Origin: CAZGKX01 sp964525945
GTDB lineage: Bacteria > Pseudomonadota > Gammaproteobacteria > Legionellales > Legionellaceae
Direction: 5' to 3'
Assembly (NCBI GenBank): GCA_964525945.1
Contig: CAZGKX010000008.1
Location: forward strand, 1-57,228
DNA length: 57,228 nt
The position numbers were made by a program, and so were the translations under genes. The stretch's first letter is position 1; each line of letters starts with the position of its first letter. Below the pieces are notes generated by a model. That model ran no database searches and was not told the origin of the DNA. It saw nothing but the letters and a program-made list of their open reading frames with translations. This document shows, one piece after another, positions 32,491 to 40,728 of the stretch.

Positions 32491-33306
32491 ATGAAGCGAT
32501 CCGTTTTTATGATTTCCGATGGCACAGGCATTACGGTGGAGTTTTTAGGCAACAGTTTAATGACTCAATTTGAACGTATTCAATTTGAAAAACAAACCAT
32601 TCCTTACGTCGATTCCCTCGAGAAAGCACAAGCCGTAGTGATACATTTAAACCTGTGTTTTCAACAAACTGGGACCAAACCTATCGTTTTTATCACCATG
32701 GTCAACCCTGAGATTGCGACACTTATCACCACAGCAAATGCTTGCGTCTTTGATTTATACAACACGTTTTTAGATCCATTGGAGCATGAGCTGGGTATAC
32801 AGGCGTCAGATGCAGTTGGTCGTGCCCATGGATTATCAGACAGCAAAACCTACGACCGACGTATTGAAGCCGTCAATTTTGCGTTGACTTACGATGATGG
32901 TGTTAAGATACGTGGGTATGAACGCGCCGATATTGTTTTGATTGGAGTATCACGCTGCGGCAAGACACCAAGTTGTTTGTACATGGCCTTGCAATTTGGA
33001 ATTTTAGCGGCTAATTATCCTTTTACCGAGGATGATTTATCAGAATTTAGGCTACCTGAGTCGCTGCGCCCTTACAAAAAGAAATTGTTTGGTTTAACCA
33101 TTGAGCCACAACGACTTCAACAAATTCGAACCGAAAGACGCCCAAACTCCCTTTATGCCTCTGCTGATCAGTGCCGCCTTGAGGTTGGAGAAGTCGAAGA
33201 AATGTATAAACACGAGAACATTCCTTTTATCAATTCGACACGGTATTCCATAGAGGAAATTGCAACAAAGGTCATGTCCATTGCGGGGATAAAGCGTAAA
33301 ATTTAG
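32491..33306 (+). CDS. ppsR: Phosphoenolpyruvate synthase regulatory protein (bifunctional kinase/pyrophosphorylase)
   Basis: A 271-residue PpsR/YdiA. It inactivates PEP synthase by ADP-dependent Thr phosphorylation and reactivates it by Pi-dependent dephosphorylation. The P-loop is GVSRCGKTPSCLYMA. The N terminus (SVFMISDGTGITVEFLGNSL) and NYPFTEDDL are family signatures, and the end NSTRYSIEEIATKVM is complete. AGGA precedes the ATG at 32491. ppsA itself is not in the window. Convergent with prpD across a hairpin. Confidence 0.95.
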   Translation: MKRSVFMISDGTGITVEFLGNSLMTQFERIQFEKQTIPYVDSLEKAQAVVIHLNLCFQQTGTKPIVFITMVNPEIATLITTANACVFDLYNTFLDPLEHELGIQASDAVGRAHGLSDSKTYDRRIEAVNFALTYDDGVKIRGYERADIVLIGVSRCGKTPSCLYMALQFGILAANYPFTEDDLSEFRLPESLRPYKKKLFGLTIEPQRLQQIRTERRPNSLYASADQCRLEVGEVEEMYKHENIPFINSTRYSIEEIATKVMSIAGIKRKI

Positions 33307-33315
33307 TGGAAGGAC

Positions 33316-33371
33316 ACTGAGCCGTTCCCGGTAGAAACTTCCGCTTTTTTACGGGCGCGGCTCAGTTTATT
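33316..33371. terminator. Bidirectional-type terminator between ppsR and prpD
   Basis: ACTGAGCCG (33316-33324) pairs with CGGCTCAGT (33358-33366), with a second inner stem CCCG/CGGG (33327-33330 and 33352-33355) and then TTTATTTA. It sits exactly in the 64-base gap between two converging genes, so it can end both transcripts. Confidence 0.65.
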
Positions 33372-34813
33372 TAGCACCACATGGCCATAAAATCAACAAC
33401 AGACATCGTGCTTAAGGTGTTGGTGTCGTTCATTTTTTGCGTAATTTCACTTGTTTTTTCTTGTGAAAAACGGGTCGCTAAGTTACGTTTGAATTTTTCA
33501 ATCAAAACAGGGATGCCTTCTTCACGTCGGCGTTTATGACCAATCGGGTACTCAATGGTCACACATTCGCTTTCTGAACCATCTTTGAAGACCACTTTAA
33601 TGCTGTTGGCAATGGATCGCTTGTCTGGTGCGTGGTAATCCCGAGAAAAATCTGTGCTTTCAGTCACGTGCATTTTTTTACGTAACGCATCAATGCGAGG
33701 ATCCGCGGCCACATTGTCCTCGTAATCTTCCGCCTGCAAATCCCCCTTGAGCAAGGCAATCGCCACCATGTATTGTAAACAATGATCACGATCAGCAGGA
33801 TTATGCAACGCGCCTTGCTTGCTAATAATTCGAATGGCTGATTCGTGAGTGATGAGTTCAATGCGCTCAATGGCGTCAAATCGAGCCAATGTTTGAGGGT
33901 GCAATTTTACAGCGCATTCCACGGCTGTTTGCGCATGAAATTCAGCGGGATAAGACAATTTAAACAACACGTTTTCCATGACATAACTGCCATAAGATCG
34001 TTGGAATTTAAACGGTTTACCATTGAAAAGCACATCGTAAAAACCCCATTTTGGTGCCGTTAGAGCACTGGGGTACCCCATTTCACCTGTTTGTGCAATC
34101 AATGCAAGACGTACTGCACGAGCGGTAGCATCACCGGCCGCCCATGATTTACGCGAGCCAGCATTGGGTGCATGGCGGTACGTACGTAAACTCTGCCCAT
34201 CCACAAAAACGTGGGACAACAACCTTTGCAGCATGGGTTTATCAGCGCCCAAGAGAGGACCGACCACAGCACTGCTTGCCAATTTGACCAAAATCACATG
34301 ATCCAAACCACAACCATTAAAACTGTTCTCAAGGGCCATACAGCCTTGTATTTCATGTGCTTTGATCATTGCTGTTAACACATCTTGCATGACAAGAGAC
34401 GGCTTGCCTTCACGTACATTTTTACGGCTGATATAATCAGCAACCGCTAAAATTGCCCCTAAATTGTCAGAGGGATGCCCCCATTCGGCCGCAAGCCAAG
34501 TGTCATTAAAATCCAACCAGCGAATCATGGTGCCAATATTAAACGCTGCTTGCACAGGTTCAAGTTCATAAGAGGTACCAGGAACGCGTGCTCCCCCTGC
34601 AAATAGGGCACCAGGAACAACAGGGCCCATTAATTTGGTGCATTCTTGAAAGTTCAATGCCAGCATCCCGCAGCCAAGCGTGTCCATTAAGCACAAGCGG
34701 GCCGTTTCATAAGCGTCCGCACTTTGGATGGGAGTGGACAAAACATAATCTGCAAGATCACTTATGACCGCATCATAATCAGGTTTTAAATTATCTTCTA
34801 CGTAAGCATGCAT
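33371..34813 (-). CDS. prpD: 2-methylcitrate dehydratase
   Basis: Dehydrates 2-methylcitrate to 2-methyl-cis-aconitate in the methylcitrate cycle, which oxidises propionyl-CoA. MmgE/PrpD family: LCLMDTLGCGML near the N terminus, AGGARVPGTSYELEP, NDTWLAAEWGHPSDNLG and GDATARAVRLA. At 480 residues it is close to the E. coli enzyme. The ATG at 34813 follows AGAGGTG and is preferred to a TTG seven codons upstream. Last gene of the prpB-prpC-prpD order. No acnD/prpF is seen, which fits use of PrpD. Confidence 0.95.
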   Translation of the reverse strand: MHAYVEDNLKPDYDAVISDLADYVLSTPIQSADAYETARLCLMDTLGCGMLALNFQECTKLMGPVVPGALFAGGARVPGTSYELEPVQAAFNIGTMIRWLDFNDTWLAAEWGHPSDNLGAILAVADYISRKNVREGKPSLVMQDVLTAMIKAHEIQGCMALENSFNGCGLDHVILVKLASSAVVGPLLGADKPMLQRLLSHVFVDGQSLRTYRHAPNAGSRKSWAAGDATARAVRLALIAQTGEMGYPSALTAPKWGFYDVLFNGKPFKFQRSYGSYVMENVLFKLSYPAEFHAQTAVECAVKLHPQTLARFDAIERIELITHESAIRIISKQGALHNPADRDHCLQYMVAIALLKGDLQAEDYEDNVAADPRIDALRKKMHVTESTDFSRDYHAPDKRSIANSIKVVFKDGSESECVTIEYPIGHKRRREEGIPVLIEKFKRNLATRFSQEKTSEITQKMNDTNTLSTMSVVDFMAMWC

Positions 34814-34842
34814 CGCAGGATCACCTCTTGCCAATAAATTAA

Positions 34843-35961
34843 TTAAGCTCTTCCATCAATAGGGGTATAAGCGCGTTTTTCCGGGCCAATGTATTCGGAC
34901 ATAGGCCGTATTAAACGGTTATCTGCACGTTGTTCAATCACATGCGCCGCCCAACCCGTGATACGAGAAATAACGAATATGGGTGTAAACAAAGACGTCG
35001 GAATTCCACAATAGTGATATGCCGAAGCGCTGTAAAAATCGAGGTTCGGAAAAATATCCTTTTCCCGGCGCATCACAGCTTCAATACGTTCAGAAATCGC
35101 AAACAATAAATGATCACCTTTTGCTTCAGCCAATTTAGCCGACCAAGCTTTGATGATGTCTGAACGTGGATCACAATCTTTGTAAACACGGTGTCCAAAT
35201 CCCATGATCTTCGCTTTATTGTTCAACATCACCATCAATTGTTGCTCGGCATCTTGCGGGCTTTTAAAACGCTCGATCAATTCCATGGCTGCTTCATTCG
35301 CACCACCATGCAAAGGCCCACGTAATGCACCAATTGCCGAGGTGATCGTGGAATAAAAATCAGACAAAGTTGCTGCTGTGACGCGCGCGGCAAAGGTCGA
35401 GGCATTGAATTCATGCTCCGCGTATAAAATAAGCGAAGCATTCATCATATCACGGTGCAGCGATGAAGGTTTTTTGCCGTGCAATAACGTTAAAAAATGC
35501 CCACCTACGGTCGGTTCGTCACTCTCAACGCTGATTTCGCGACCTTGATGATGAAACGCGTACCAATAACAAAGCATGCCTGGAAACAAGGCCAAAAGCC
35601 TATCGGCAATGTCATATTGTTGTTCAAATTTGACTTCAGGTTCGAGTGTACCCAACATGGAGCATGCTGTACGCAACACATCCATGGGATGGGTTTCTTT
35701 GGGTATTAATTTTAAGACCTGAGCCAACGTGTCCGGTAAATGGCGTAAAGAAACCAGCTTGTTAATATAAGTCGCTAATTCTGTACGCGTAGGCAGTTGC
35801 CCATGGATTAATAAATAAGCAACTTCTTCGAAAGACGCATATTGTGCCAGATCATCTAACGAATAACCTCGATAATTAAGCCCTTTACCTGCTTGTCCTA
35901 CGGTAGCTATGGCGGATTGTCCTGCGATGACCCCGGCCAAACCTGATGATTTATTGACCAT
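34843..35961 (-). CDS. prpC: 2-methylcitrate synthase
   Basis: A 372-residue citrate-synthase-fold enzyme condensing propionyl-CoA with oxaloacetate. The catalytic region reads GPLHGGANEAAMELIERF and IMGFGHRVYKDCDPRSDIIK, with an Asp later in the LDFYSASAYHYCGIP block, and the C terminus is RPMSEYIGPEKRAYTPID. The short length and sequence fit 2-methylcitrate synthase rather than the hexameric citrate synthase. It overlaps the prpB stop by 11 bases. Confidence 0.95.
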   Translation of the reverse strand: MVNKSSGLAGVIAGQSAIATVGQAGKGLNYRGYSLDDLAQYASFEEVAYLLIHGQLPTRTELATYINKLVSLRHLPDTLAQVLKLIPKETHPMDVLRTACSMLGTLEPEVKFEQQYDIADRLLALFPGMLCYWYAFHHQGREISVESDEPTVGGHFLTLLHGKKPSSLHRDMMNASLILYAEHEFNASTFAARVTAATLSDFYSTITSAIGALRGPLHGGANEAAMELIERFKSPQDAEQQLMVMLNNKAKIMGFGHRVYKDCDPRSDIIKAWSAKLAEAKGDHLLFAISERIEAVMRREKDIFPNLDFYSASAYHYCGIPTSLFTPIFVISRITGWAAHVIEQRADNRLIRPMSEYIGPEKRAYTPIDGRA

Positions 35962-36835
35962 CCTTTGTCTCCATTAATTGATCAAGTTTTTTTTCATAAT
36001 CACCATACCTTAAGATCTGATACAAGTCATCACGTGTTTGCATGTGATCAAGCATTTTTTGTTGCGTGCCTTGCTCAAGAATGGAATCATAAACATTTAA
36101 TGCAGCATAAGACATCGCACGGAAAGCACTCAAGGGGTACAGTATTAATTTAACACCCACCTGTTTTAATGCATCCTTACTGAATAAGGGTGTTTTACCA
36201 AATTCGGTGATGTTGGCCAACACCGGGACATTCAGATGGGATGTAAACGCCCGGTATTCGTCCAAAGTGGTTAAAGCTTCTGGAAACAGCATATCTGCCC
36301 CAGCTTCGACACATCGAGCAGCTCTATCCAAAGCAGCATTCATTCCTTCCATCGCATAAGCATCGGTGCGTGCCATGATCACGAAATCAGCATCTTGACG
36401 AGCATCAACGGCTGATTTAATTCTATCTTCCATTTCTTGGATGGATACAATGGATTTATTAGGACGATGCCCACACCGCTTCGCAGCCACTTGATCTTCA
36501 ATGTGAATAGCCGCCACGCCTGCTTGTTCCATGAGTTTTACAGTGCGGCCAATATTAAATGCATGCCCCCAGCCGGTGTCCACATCGACCAGCATGGGCA
36601 ATGAACATGCTTGGGTAATCCGTCGAACATCATCCAGTACATCAGCAAGACCTGTCATGCCGAGATCTGGCAACCCATAAGATGCATTGGCAACGCCTGC
36701 CCCGGAAAGGTAAATGGCTTGAGCACCAGCATGCTCAGCCAGCATAGCAGCATAGGCATTGATGGTTCCCAAAATTTGCAAAGGAGCTTGTGTATTGACT
36801 AAGGTTTTGAATTGTTTACCCATTGATTTTGACAC
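35951..36835 (-). CDS. prpB: 2-methylisocitrate lyase
   Basis: Cleaves 2-methylisocitrate to pyruvate and succinate, closing the methylcitrate cycle. The PEP-mutase-fold signature EDQVAAKRCGHRPNK holds the catalytic Cys (KRCGH). GTINAYAAMLAEHAG, DVDTGWGHAFNIGRTV and MARTDAYAMEGM are family blocks. A GTG at 36835 lies six bases after AAGGAG, giving 294 residues, as in other PrpB proteins; frames further upstream lack support. First gene of the prp run; no prpR-type regulator is adjacent. Confidence 0.95.
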   Translation of the reverse strand: MSKSMGKQFKTLVNTQAPLQILGTINAYAAMLAEHAGAQAIYLSGAGVANASYGLPDLGMTGLADVLDDVRRITQACSLPMLVDVDTGWGHAFNIGRTVKLMEQAGVAAIHIEDQVAAKRCGHRPNKSIVSIQEMEDRIKSAVDARQDADFVIMARTDAYAMEGMNAALDRAARCVEAGADMLFPEALTTLDEYRAFTSHLNVPVLANITEFGKTPLFSKDALKQVGVKLILYPLSAFRAMSYAALNVYDSILEQGTQQKMLDHMQTRDDLYQILRYGDYEKKLDQLMETKDGQ

Positions 36836-36861
36836 CAGTCGCTCCTTGATGTGATTAAAAA

Positions 36862-37629
36862 TTAAATGACCAAACACCCCTTTGAATACCATTTACAAAA
36901 ACCTGAAATAAGCACCCGATCATCAAGAACATCACAATAAACATCCCCTTTTCTAAAANNNNNNNNNNTATCAAGGCGTTGTGACCAAAAAGGGGCCAAC
37001 ACGCAATGTGCAGAGCCTGTCACTGGATCTTCAGGAATGTTGTGCTTTGGATAAAAACAACGGGAAACAAAATCCACGTCCCCACCTCTGGCGGTTAAAA
37101 TCAACCCTCGGCGCGGGAGTTTCATCAACAACTTCAAATCCACTTGCGCTTGCTGCAGCTGATTTTCATCTTCAAGCAAAATCAAGTAATCCAATTCACT
37201 TTCATAGGACTCAATGATGGGTTTATTCACAATGTTGGATAACAAGTTGGGAGGTTCAAGGGCTGAGTGGTTAACCCGCGGAAAATCCATGGTTAATCGA
37301 GCGCCTTTCTTTTTGACAATCAATGGTCCACTCAATGTGGTAAATTGTACGCTATCAGGTGAGCATTTGTTCAATTCAAACAATAAAAAACTTGCGGCAA
37401 GGGTGGCATGGCCACACAAGTTGATTTCCCCTCGAGGTGTAAACCAACGCAATTGAAATTCATTTTTGTTTTCTAGCACAAACGCTGTTTCAGACAGGTT
37501 GTTTTCAAGCGCTATCGCTTGGAGAAGCTCATCATTTAACCACTCTTTCAGTAAACAAATTGCAGCAGGATTTCCATAAAACACTTTGTCCGTGAAGGCA
37601 TCAACTTGATAAATCTCAATCCTTTGCAC
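36862..37629 (-). CDS. PhzF-family isomerase, interrupted by an assembly gap
   Basis: PhzF-type epimerase/isomerase fold: VDAFTDKVFYGNPAAIC at the N terminus, the catalytic Glu in NNLSETAFVL, RWFTPRGEINLCGHATLA, and DPVTGSAHCVLAPFWSQRL before the gap. A run of ten N (36959-36968) removes a piece just before RKGDVYCDV. Compared with the family, more than four residues appear to be missing. A GTG at 37629 follows GGAGGAG. The substrate of this subgroup is unknown. The gene is 26 bases upstream of prpB on the same strand. Confidence 0.8.
   Translation of the reverse strand: MQRIEIYQVDAFTDKVFYGNPAAICLLKEWLNDELLQAIALENNLSETAFVLENKNEFQLRWFTPRGEINLCGHATLAASFLLFELNKCSPDSVQFTTLSGPLIVKKKGARLTMDFPRVNHSALEPPNLLSNIVNKPIIESYESELDYLILLEDENQLQQAQVDLKLLMKLPRRGLILTARGGDVDFVSRCFYPKHNIPEDPVTGSAHCVLAPFWSQRLDXXXXFRKGDVYCDVLDDRVLISGFCKWYSKGCLVI
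36959..36968. other. Assembly gap (10 N) inside the phzF-like gene
   Basis: Ten unspecified bases, a scaffolding placeholder. The true length is unknown; the protein alignment suggests it is longer than shown. Confidence 0.95.
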
Positions 37630-37686
37630 TTGCTCCTCCAAACCAAAATTGCATGGGGCGAAGATTACCTATACGTTTTTCAAATA

Positions 37687-38973
37687 TCAAGCTTTTGCAA
37701 TTGCTGCGAATACTTTTTCTGCTGCTTGTTGGGTGAAACGAATTTCTTCCAAACCGTGAGCACTGGAAACAAAGCCCGCCTCAAACATCGATGGTGCGAA
37801 ATACACACCCTCTTGCAACATCCCATGGTAAAATTGCCGAAAGAGCGTTTCATTGGACTGAGCGACATCGGCATAATTCATCACAGCAAGTTTTTTATTA
37901 AAGCAAAAACCAAACATTCCGCCCACCGATGAACCACAAAAGGGAACATGAAAAGCATGGGATACGTCTTGCAACGCTTGTATTAACTGCTGAGAAATCG
38001 TTGCCAATCGTCGAAAAAAATCAGGCTTCTCAATTTCAGTGAGTGTTGCCAGTCCTGCAGCCATTGCCAGAGGGTTTCCAGAAAGCGTGCCAGCTTGGTA
38101 CACCGGACCCTGCGGTGCTAAGCAATCCATTATCTCCGCCTTGCCACCCAGTGCACCGACCGGCATTCCTCCGCCAATGACTTTACCCAACGTCGTCAAG
38201 TCGGGCTTTATTTCATACAACGATTGAGCGCCCCCCAGGCCAACACGGAATCCCGTCATGACTTCATCAAAAATGAGAACAGCTCCATAAGCGTCACAGA
38301 GTGCGCGCAAACCATTTAAAAAATCGAGGGATGGCATAACCATACCCATGTTTCCTGCAATGGGTTCGACAATGACGGCAGCAATCTCTGTTTTAAATTG
38401 TTCAAATAATTGAACGGTTTGAGCCAAATCATTAAAATCCGCTGTTAATGTATGTTCGGTGATGCTAGCAGGAATCCCAGGAGAAGATGGAATCCCAAGG
38501 GTTAACAGACCCGAACCTGCTTTCACCAATAAACCATCACTATGGCCGTGGTAACATCCATTAAATTTAATAATTTTAGTTTTGTGGGTATAGCCTCTGG
38601 CCAAACGAATCGCAGTCATGGTTGCTTCTGTTCCAGAATTGACCATACGAATTTTTTCAATGGATGGCATCAATGCAATGATTTTCTGAGCCAACCGGAT
38701 TTCAAGTTCAGTGGGTGCGCCAAAGCTCATACCACTTTGCAAGACCTCCGTCACCGCAGCCAACACTTTTTCATGGCAATGCCCTAAAATTAATGGTCCC
38801 CATGAACCAACATAGTCAATGTATCGTTGATCATCAACATCGGTGAGATACGCCCCTTTACCCTTTTTAAAAAAAATAGGTTCGCCACCTACACCTTTAA
38901 AAGCACGTACCGGGGAGTTTACGCCGCCTGGAATGATTGCTTGGGCTTGTTGAAATAAATCATGTGAATGCAT
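37687..38973 (-). CDS. hemL: Glutamate-1-semialdehyde 2,1-aminomutase
   Basis: PLP enzyme making 5-aminolevulinate in the C5 haem pathway. PGGVNSPVRAFKGVGG is the classic start, and MVNSGTEATMTAIRLARG, GCYHGHSDGLLVKAGSG, IFDEVMTGFRVG and the PLP lysine in LTTLGKVIGGGMPVGA follow. At 428 residues it is complete, with a normal C terminus. It lies 58 bases upstream of the phzF-like gene on the same strand. Confidence 0.96.
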   Translation of the reverse strand: MHSHDLFQQAQAIIPGGVNSPVRAFKGVGGEPIFFKKGKGAYLTDVDDQRYIDYVGSWGPLILGHCHEKVLAAVTEVLQSGMSFGAPTELEIRLAQKIIALMPSIEKIRMVNSGTEATMTAIRLARGYTHKTKIIKFNGCYHGHSDGLLVKAGSGLLTLGIPSSPGIPASITEHTLTADFNDLAQTVQLFEQFKTEIAAVIVEPIAGNMGMVMPSLDFLNGLRALCDAYGAVLIFDEVMTGFRVGLGGAQSLYEIKPDLTTLGKVIGGGMPVGALGGKAEIMDCLAPQGPVYQAGTLSGNPLAMAAGLATLTEIEKPDFFRRLATISQQLIQALQDVSHAFHVPFCGSSVGGMFGFCFNKKLAVMNYADVAQSNETLFRQFYHGMLQEGVYFAPSMFEAGFVSSAHGLEEIRFTQQAAEKVFAAIAKA

Positions 38974-39092
38974 CGTCTATGTTTTCTATGGAATGGATGA
39001 TGCGAAAATTTTAACGCAACTTGTAAATTTTTGCTAAAGTTTTTGCGTTTGTTGCCGATAACTGTGAGAAATCAAAAAACAAGGAAAACACA

Positions 39093-39335
39093 ATGATCAA
39101 AAACGCTGAACAATCAAACCAGTCTATCTTGATGGATCGTTTAAATTTTAGTGACATCGCCGGCCAAATGGCTGCCCTGAAATCAGCGCTTTTTGATTGC
39201 AAGGAAACCAACGAAAACAAAATTGAATTCATTAAAGAGGAATTATTGGCAGGCAGGTATCAAATCAACAGCCTTCACATAGCCGAATTATTATTGCCCG
39301 AATGCAGCGACGAGCCGGTTTTGGAACCTGCATAA
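39093..39335 (+). CDS. FlgM-like anti-sigma-28 domain protein
   Basis: An 80-residue protein. Its C-terminal half, NKIEFIKEELLAGRYQINS followed by LHIAELLL, closely follows the FlgM pattern (RVExIKxAIxxGxYxVDxxxIAxxLL). FlgM binds sigma-28 and holds back late flagellar genes. The N-terminal half is a polar, probably disordered or helical stretch, as in FlgM. AAGGAAAA lies upstream of the ATG. No flagellar gene is nearby, so the target may be another sigma factor or a distant regulon. The motif is short; moderate confidence. Confidence 0.55.
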   Translation: MIKNAEQSNQSILMDRLNFSDIAGQMAALKSALFDCKETNENKIEFIKEELLAGRYQINSLHIAELLLPECSDEPVLEPA

Positions 39336-39346
39336 CGTTTTTTAAT

Positions 39347-39392
39347 GCATGCAAGCGAGGGCTTGTCGACAGACCCTAACGTGCTTGCATGC
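39347..39392. repeat. Nested inverted repeat between the FlgM-like and dehydrogenase genes
   Basis: GCATGCAAGC (39347-39356) and GCTTGCATGC (39383-39392) are a perfect ten-base inverted repeat. Inside it are AGGG and CCCT arms. It covers the convergent gap and the last codons of the dehydrogenase. It probably serves as a terminator or 3' mRNA structure, but the flanking T run is on the wrong side for a standard terminator. Confidence 0.45.
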
Positions 39393-40122
39393 GTAAAGCA
39401 CCATCAAGGCGTATGACCTCACCATTTAACATTTCATTTTCAATGAGATGCACCACCAATGATGCAAACTCATCCGGTTTGCCCAATCGCTTAGGAAACG
39501 GTACGGTTGCAGCTAAACTGTCTTGCACCTCTTGAGGCATATTTAAAAGCAAAGGGGTTGCAATCAATCCCGGCGCGATAGTATTAACGCGAATACCATA
39601 TTGCGCCAATTCACGAGCCGCGGGTAAAGTCATTGCCACGATCCCACCTTTCGAAGCGCTGTATGCCGTTTGTCCAATTTGCCCTTCAAAAGCAGCAATG
39701 GATGCCGTATTAATAATAACACCACGTTCCTCTGTACCCTCTATGGGTAAAAGCCGTGTCATGGCTTCAGCGAGGATGCGCATCACATTAAATGTGCCCA
39801 CTAAATTAATATCAATCACTTGCTTGAACGCAGCCAAGGGCATAGCACCCTCTTTACCCACCATGCGTTTTGCTGGGGCGATACCTGCACAATTGATGCA
39901 AATTCTTGGACGCCCGACTCGCCTCAATGTTTCAGCCATCGCATGCTCCACGTCTTCTGCAGAACTGACATCGCAAGCAATGGCGTTTTGATAAGTGATG
40001 TTTTCAATGTGCTTGTCCCAAACAACAACGTGAACACCTTTTTCCGTTAACATCTTCGCGCAGGCTTGACCCATACCCGAAGCTCCACCTGTAACCACCG
40101 CAATTTGATCATTCAATTTCAT
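39376..40122 (-). CDS. Short-chain dehydrogenase, probably 3-hydroxyacyl-CoA dehydrogenase type II
   Basis: A 248-residue classical SDR. NAD-binding TGGASGMGQA, NCAGIAPAKR and the active-site Tyr/Lys of YSASKGGIVAM are present. The insertion around LLPIEGTEERGVIINTAS and the end LNGEVIRLDGALRM resemble HSD10-like 3-hydroxyacyl- or 2-methyl-3-hydroxybutyryl-CoA dehydrogenases. Such an enzyme would fit fatty-acid or isoleucine breakdown producing propionyl-CoA for the nearby prp genes, but that link is inference. It lies 18 bases from the isochorismatase-like gene upstream. Confidence 0.82.
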   Translation of the reverse strand: MKLNDQIAVVTGGASGMGQACAKMLTEKGVHVVVWDKHIENITYQNAIACDVSSAEDVEHAMAETLRRVGRPRICINCAGIAPAKRMVGKEGAMPLAAFKQVIDINLVGTFNVMRILAEAMTRLLPIEGTEERGVIINTASIAAFEGQIGQTAYSASKGGIVAMTLPAARELAQYGIRVNTIAPGLIATPLLLNMPQEVQDSLAATVPFPKRLGKPDEFASLVVHLIENEMLNGEVIRLDGALRMQAR

Positions 40123-40140
40123 TGTGGTTATTCCCTCTTG

Positions 40141-40701
40141 TTAACGTAAAAAGGCTTGGCTGAGCGATTTAAATGCGGACGATCCCGCTTGCTCTAACCA
40201 TTCAAAAAAAATCATTTCTGCTGTGATGAGTTGAATACCCGCTTGTTTCATACGTTTCAAACCATAACGATGATCCAATTCATGACGACTGCTCACGGCA
40301 TCGACCACAACAAAAACTTCCAGCCCTGCACCCAACATATCCATGGCAGTTTGCAAGACACAAACATGCGTTTCTATCCCAGCCAAAATAACTTGTTTTT
40401 TGTTCACTATTTGCCAATGTTTGAGGAAAGCAGGATCGCGGTAACAAGAAAAATGCACTTTATCAATATCCGTAGTGCCCGGCATAAATTGCCTGAGTGG
40501 TTCGACCGTAAGCCCCAGCCCCTTTGAATATTGTTCTGTGACGAGGAACGGGACGTCCAATTCACTGGCCAAACGCATAAGCCATTGGCAACGTGTGATC
40601 AAGTGCTCAGGGTGTAANNNNNNNNNNAAAACCAAGGGCGTTAATTTTTCTTGAACATCAATGATCAATAAACAAGACTTATCCTTTTGTAGCAATGTCA
40701 T
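40141..40701 (-). CDS. Isochorismatase-family cysteine hydrolase (YcaC-like), with assembly gap
   Basis: A 186-residue cysteine hydrolase. The triad is visible: Asp in LLIIDVQEKL, Lys in DIDKVHFSCY and Cys in AGIETHVCVLQTA. VTEQYSKGLGLTV is typical of the YcaC-like branch, whose substrates are mostly unknown. Ten N (40618-40627) interrupt it after KLTPLV; the frame resumes correctly with LHPEHLI. GGGAGA precedes the ATG. It is probably cotranscribed with the dehydrogenase gene downstream. Confidence 0.85.
   Translation of the reverse strand: MTLLQKDKSCLLIIDVQEKLTPLVXXXXLHPEHLITRCQWLMRLASELDVPFLVTEQYSKGLGLTVEPLRQFMPGTTDIDKVHFSCYRDPAFLKHWQIVNKKQVILAGIETHVCVLQTAMDMLGAGLEVFVVVDAVSSRHELDHRYGLKRMKQAGIQLITAEMIFFEWLEQAGSSAFKSLSQAFLR
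40618..40627. other. Assembly gap (10 N) inside the isochorismatase-like gene
   Basis: Ten unspecified bases. The downstream frame is kept, so the true length is compatible with 1, 4, 7 or 10 bases and so on. Comparison with the family suggests few residues are missing. Confidence 0.95.
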
Positions 40702-40728
40702 TGCATTTCTCCCTAAAATAATACCCGC

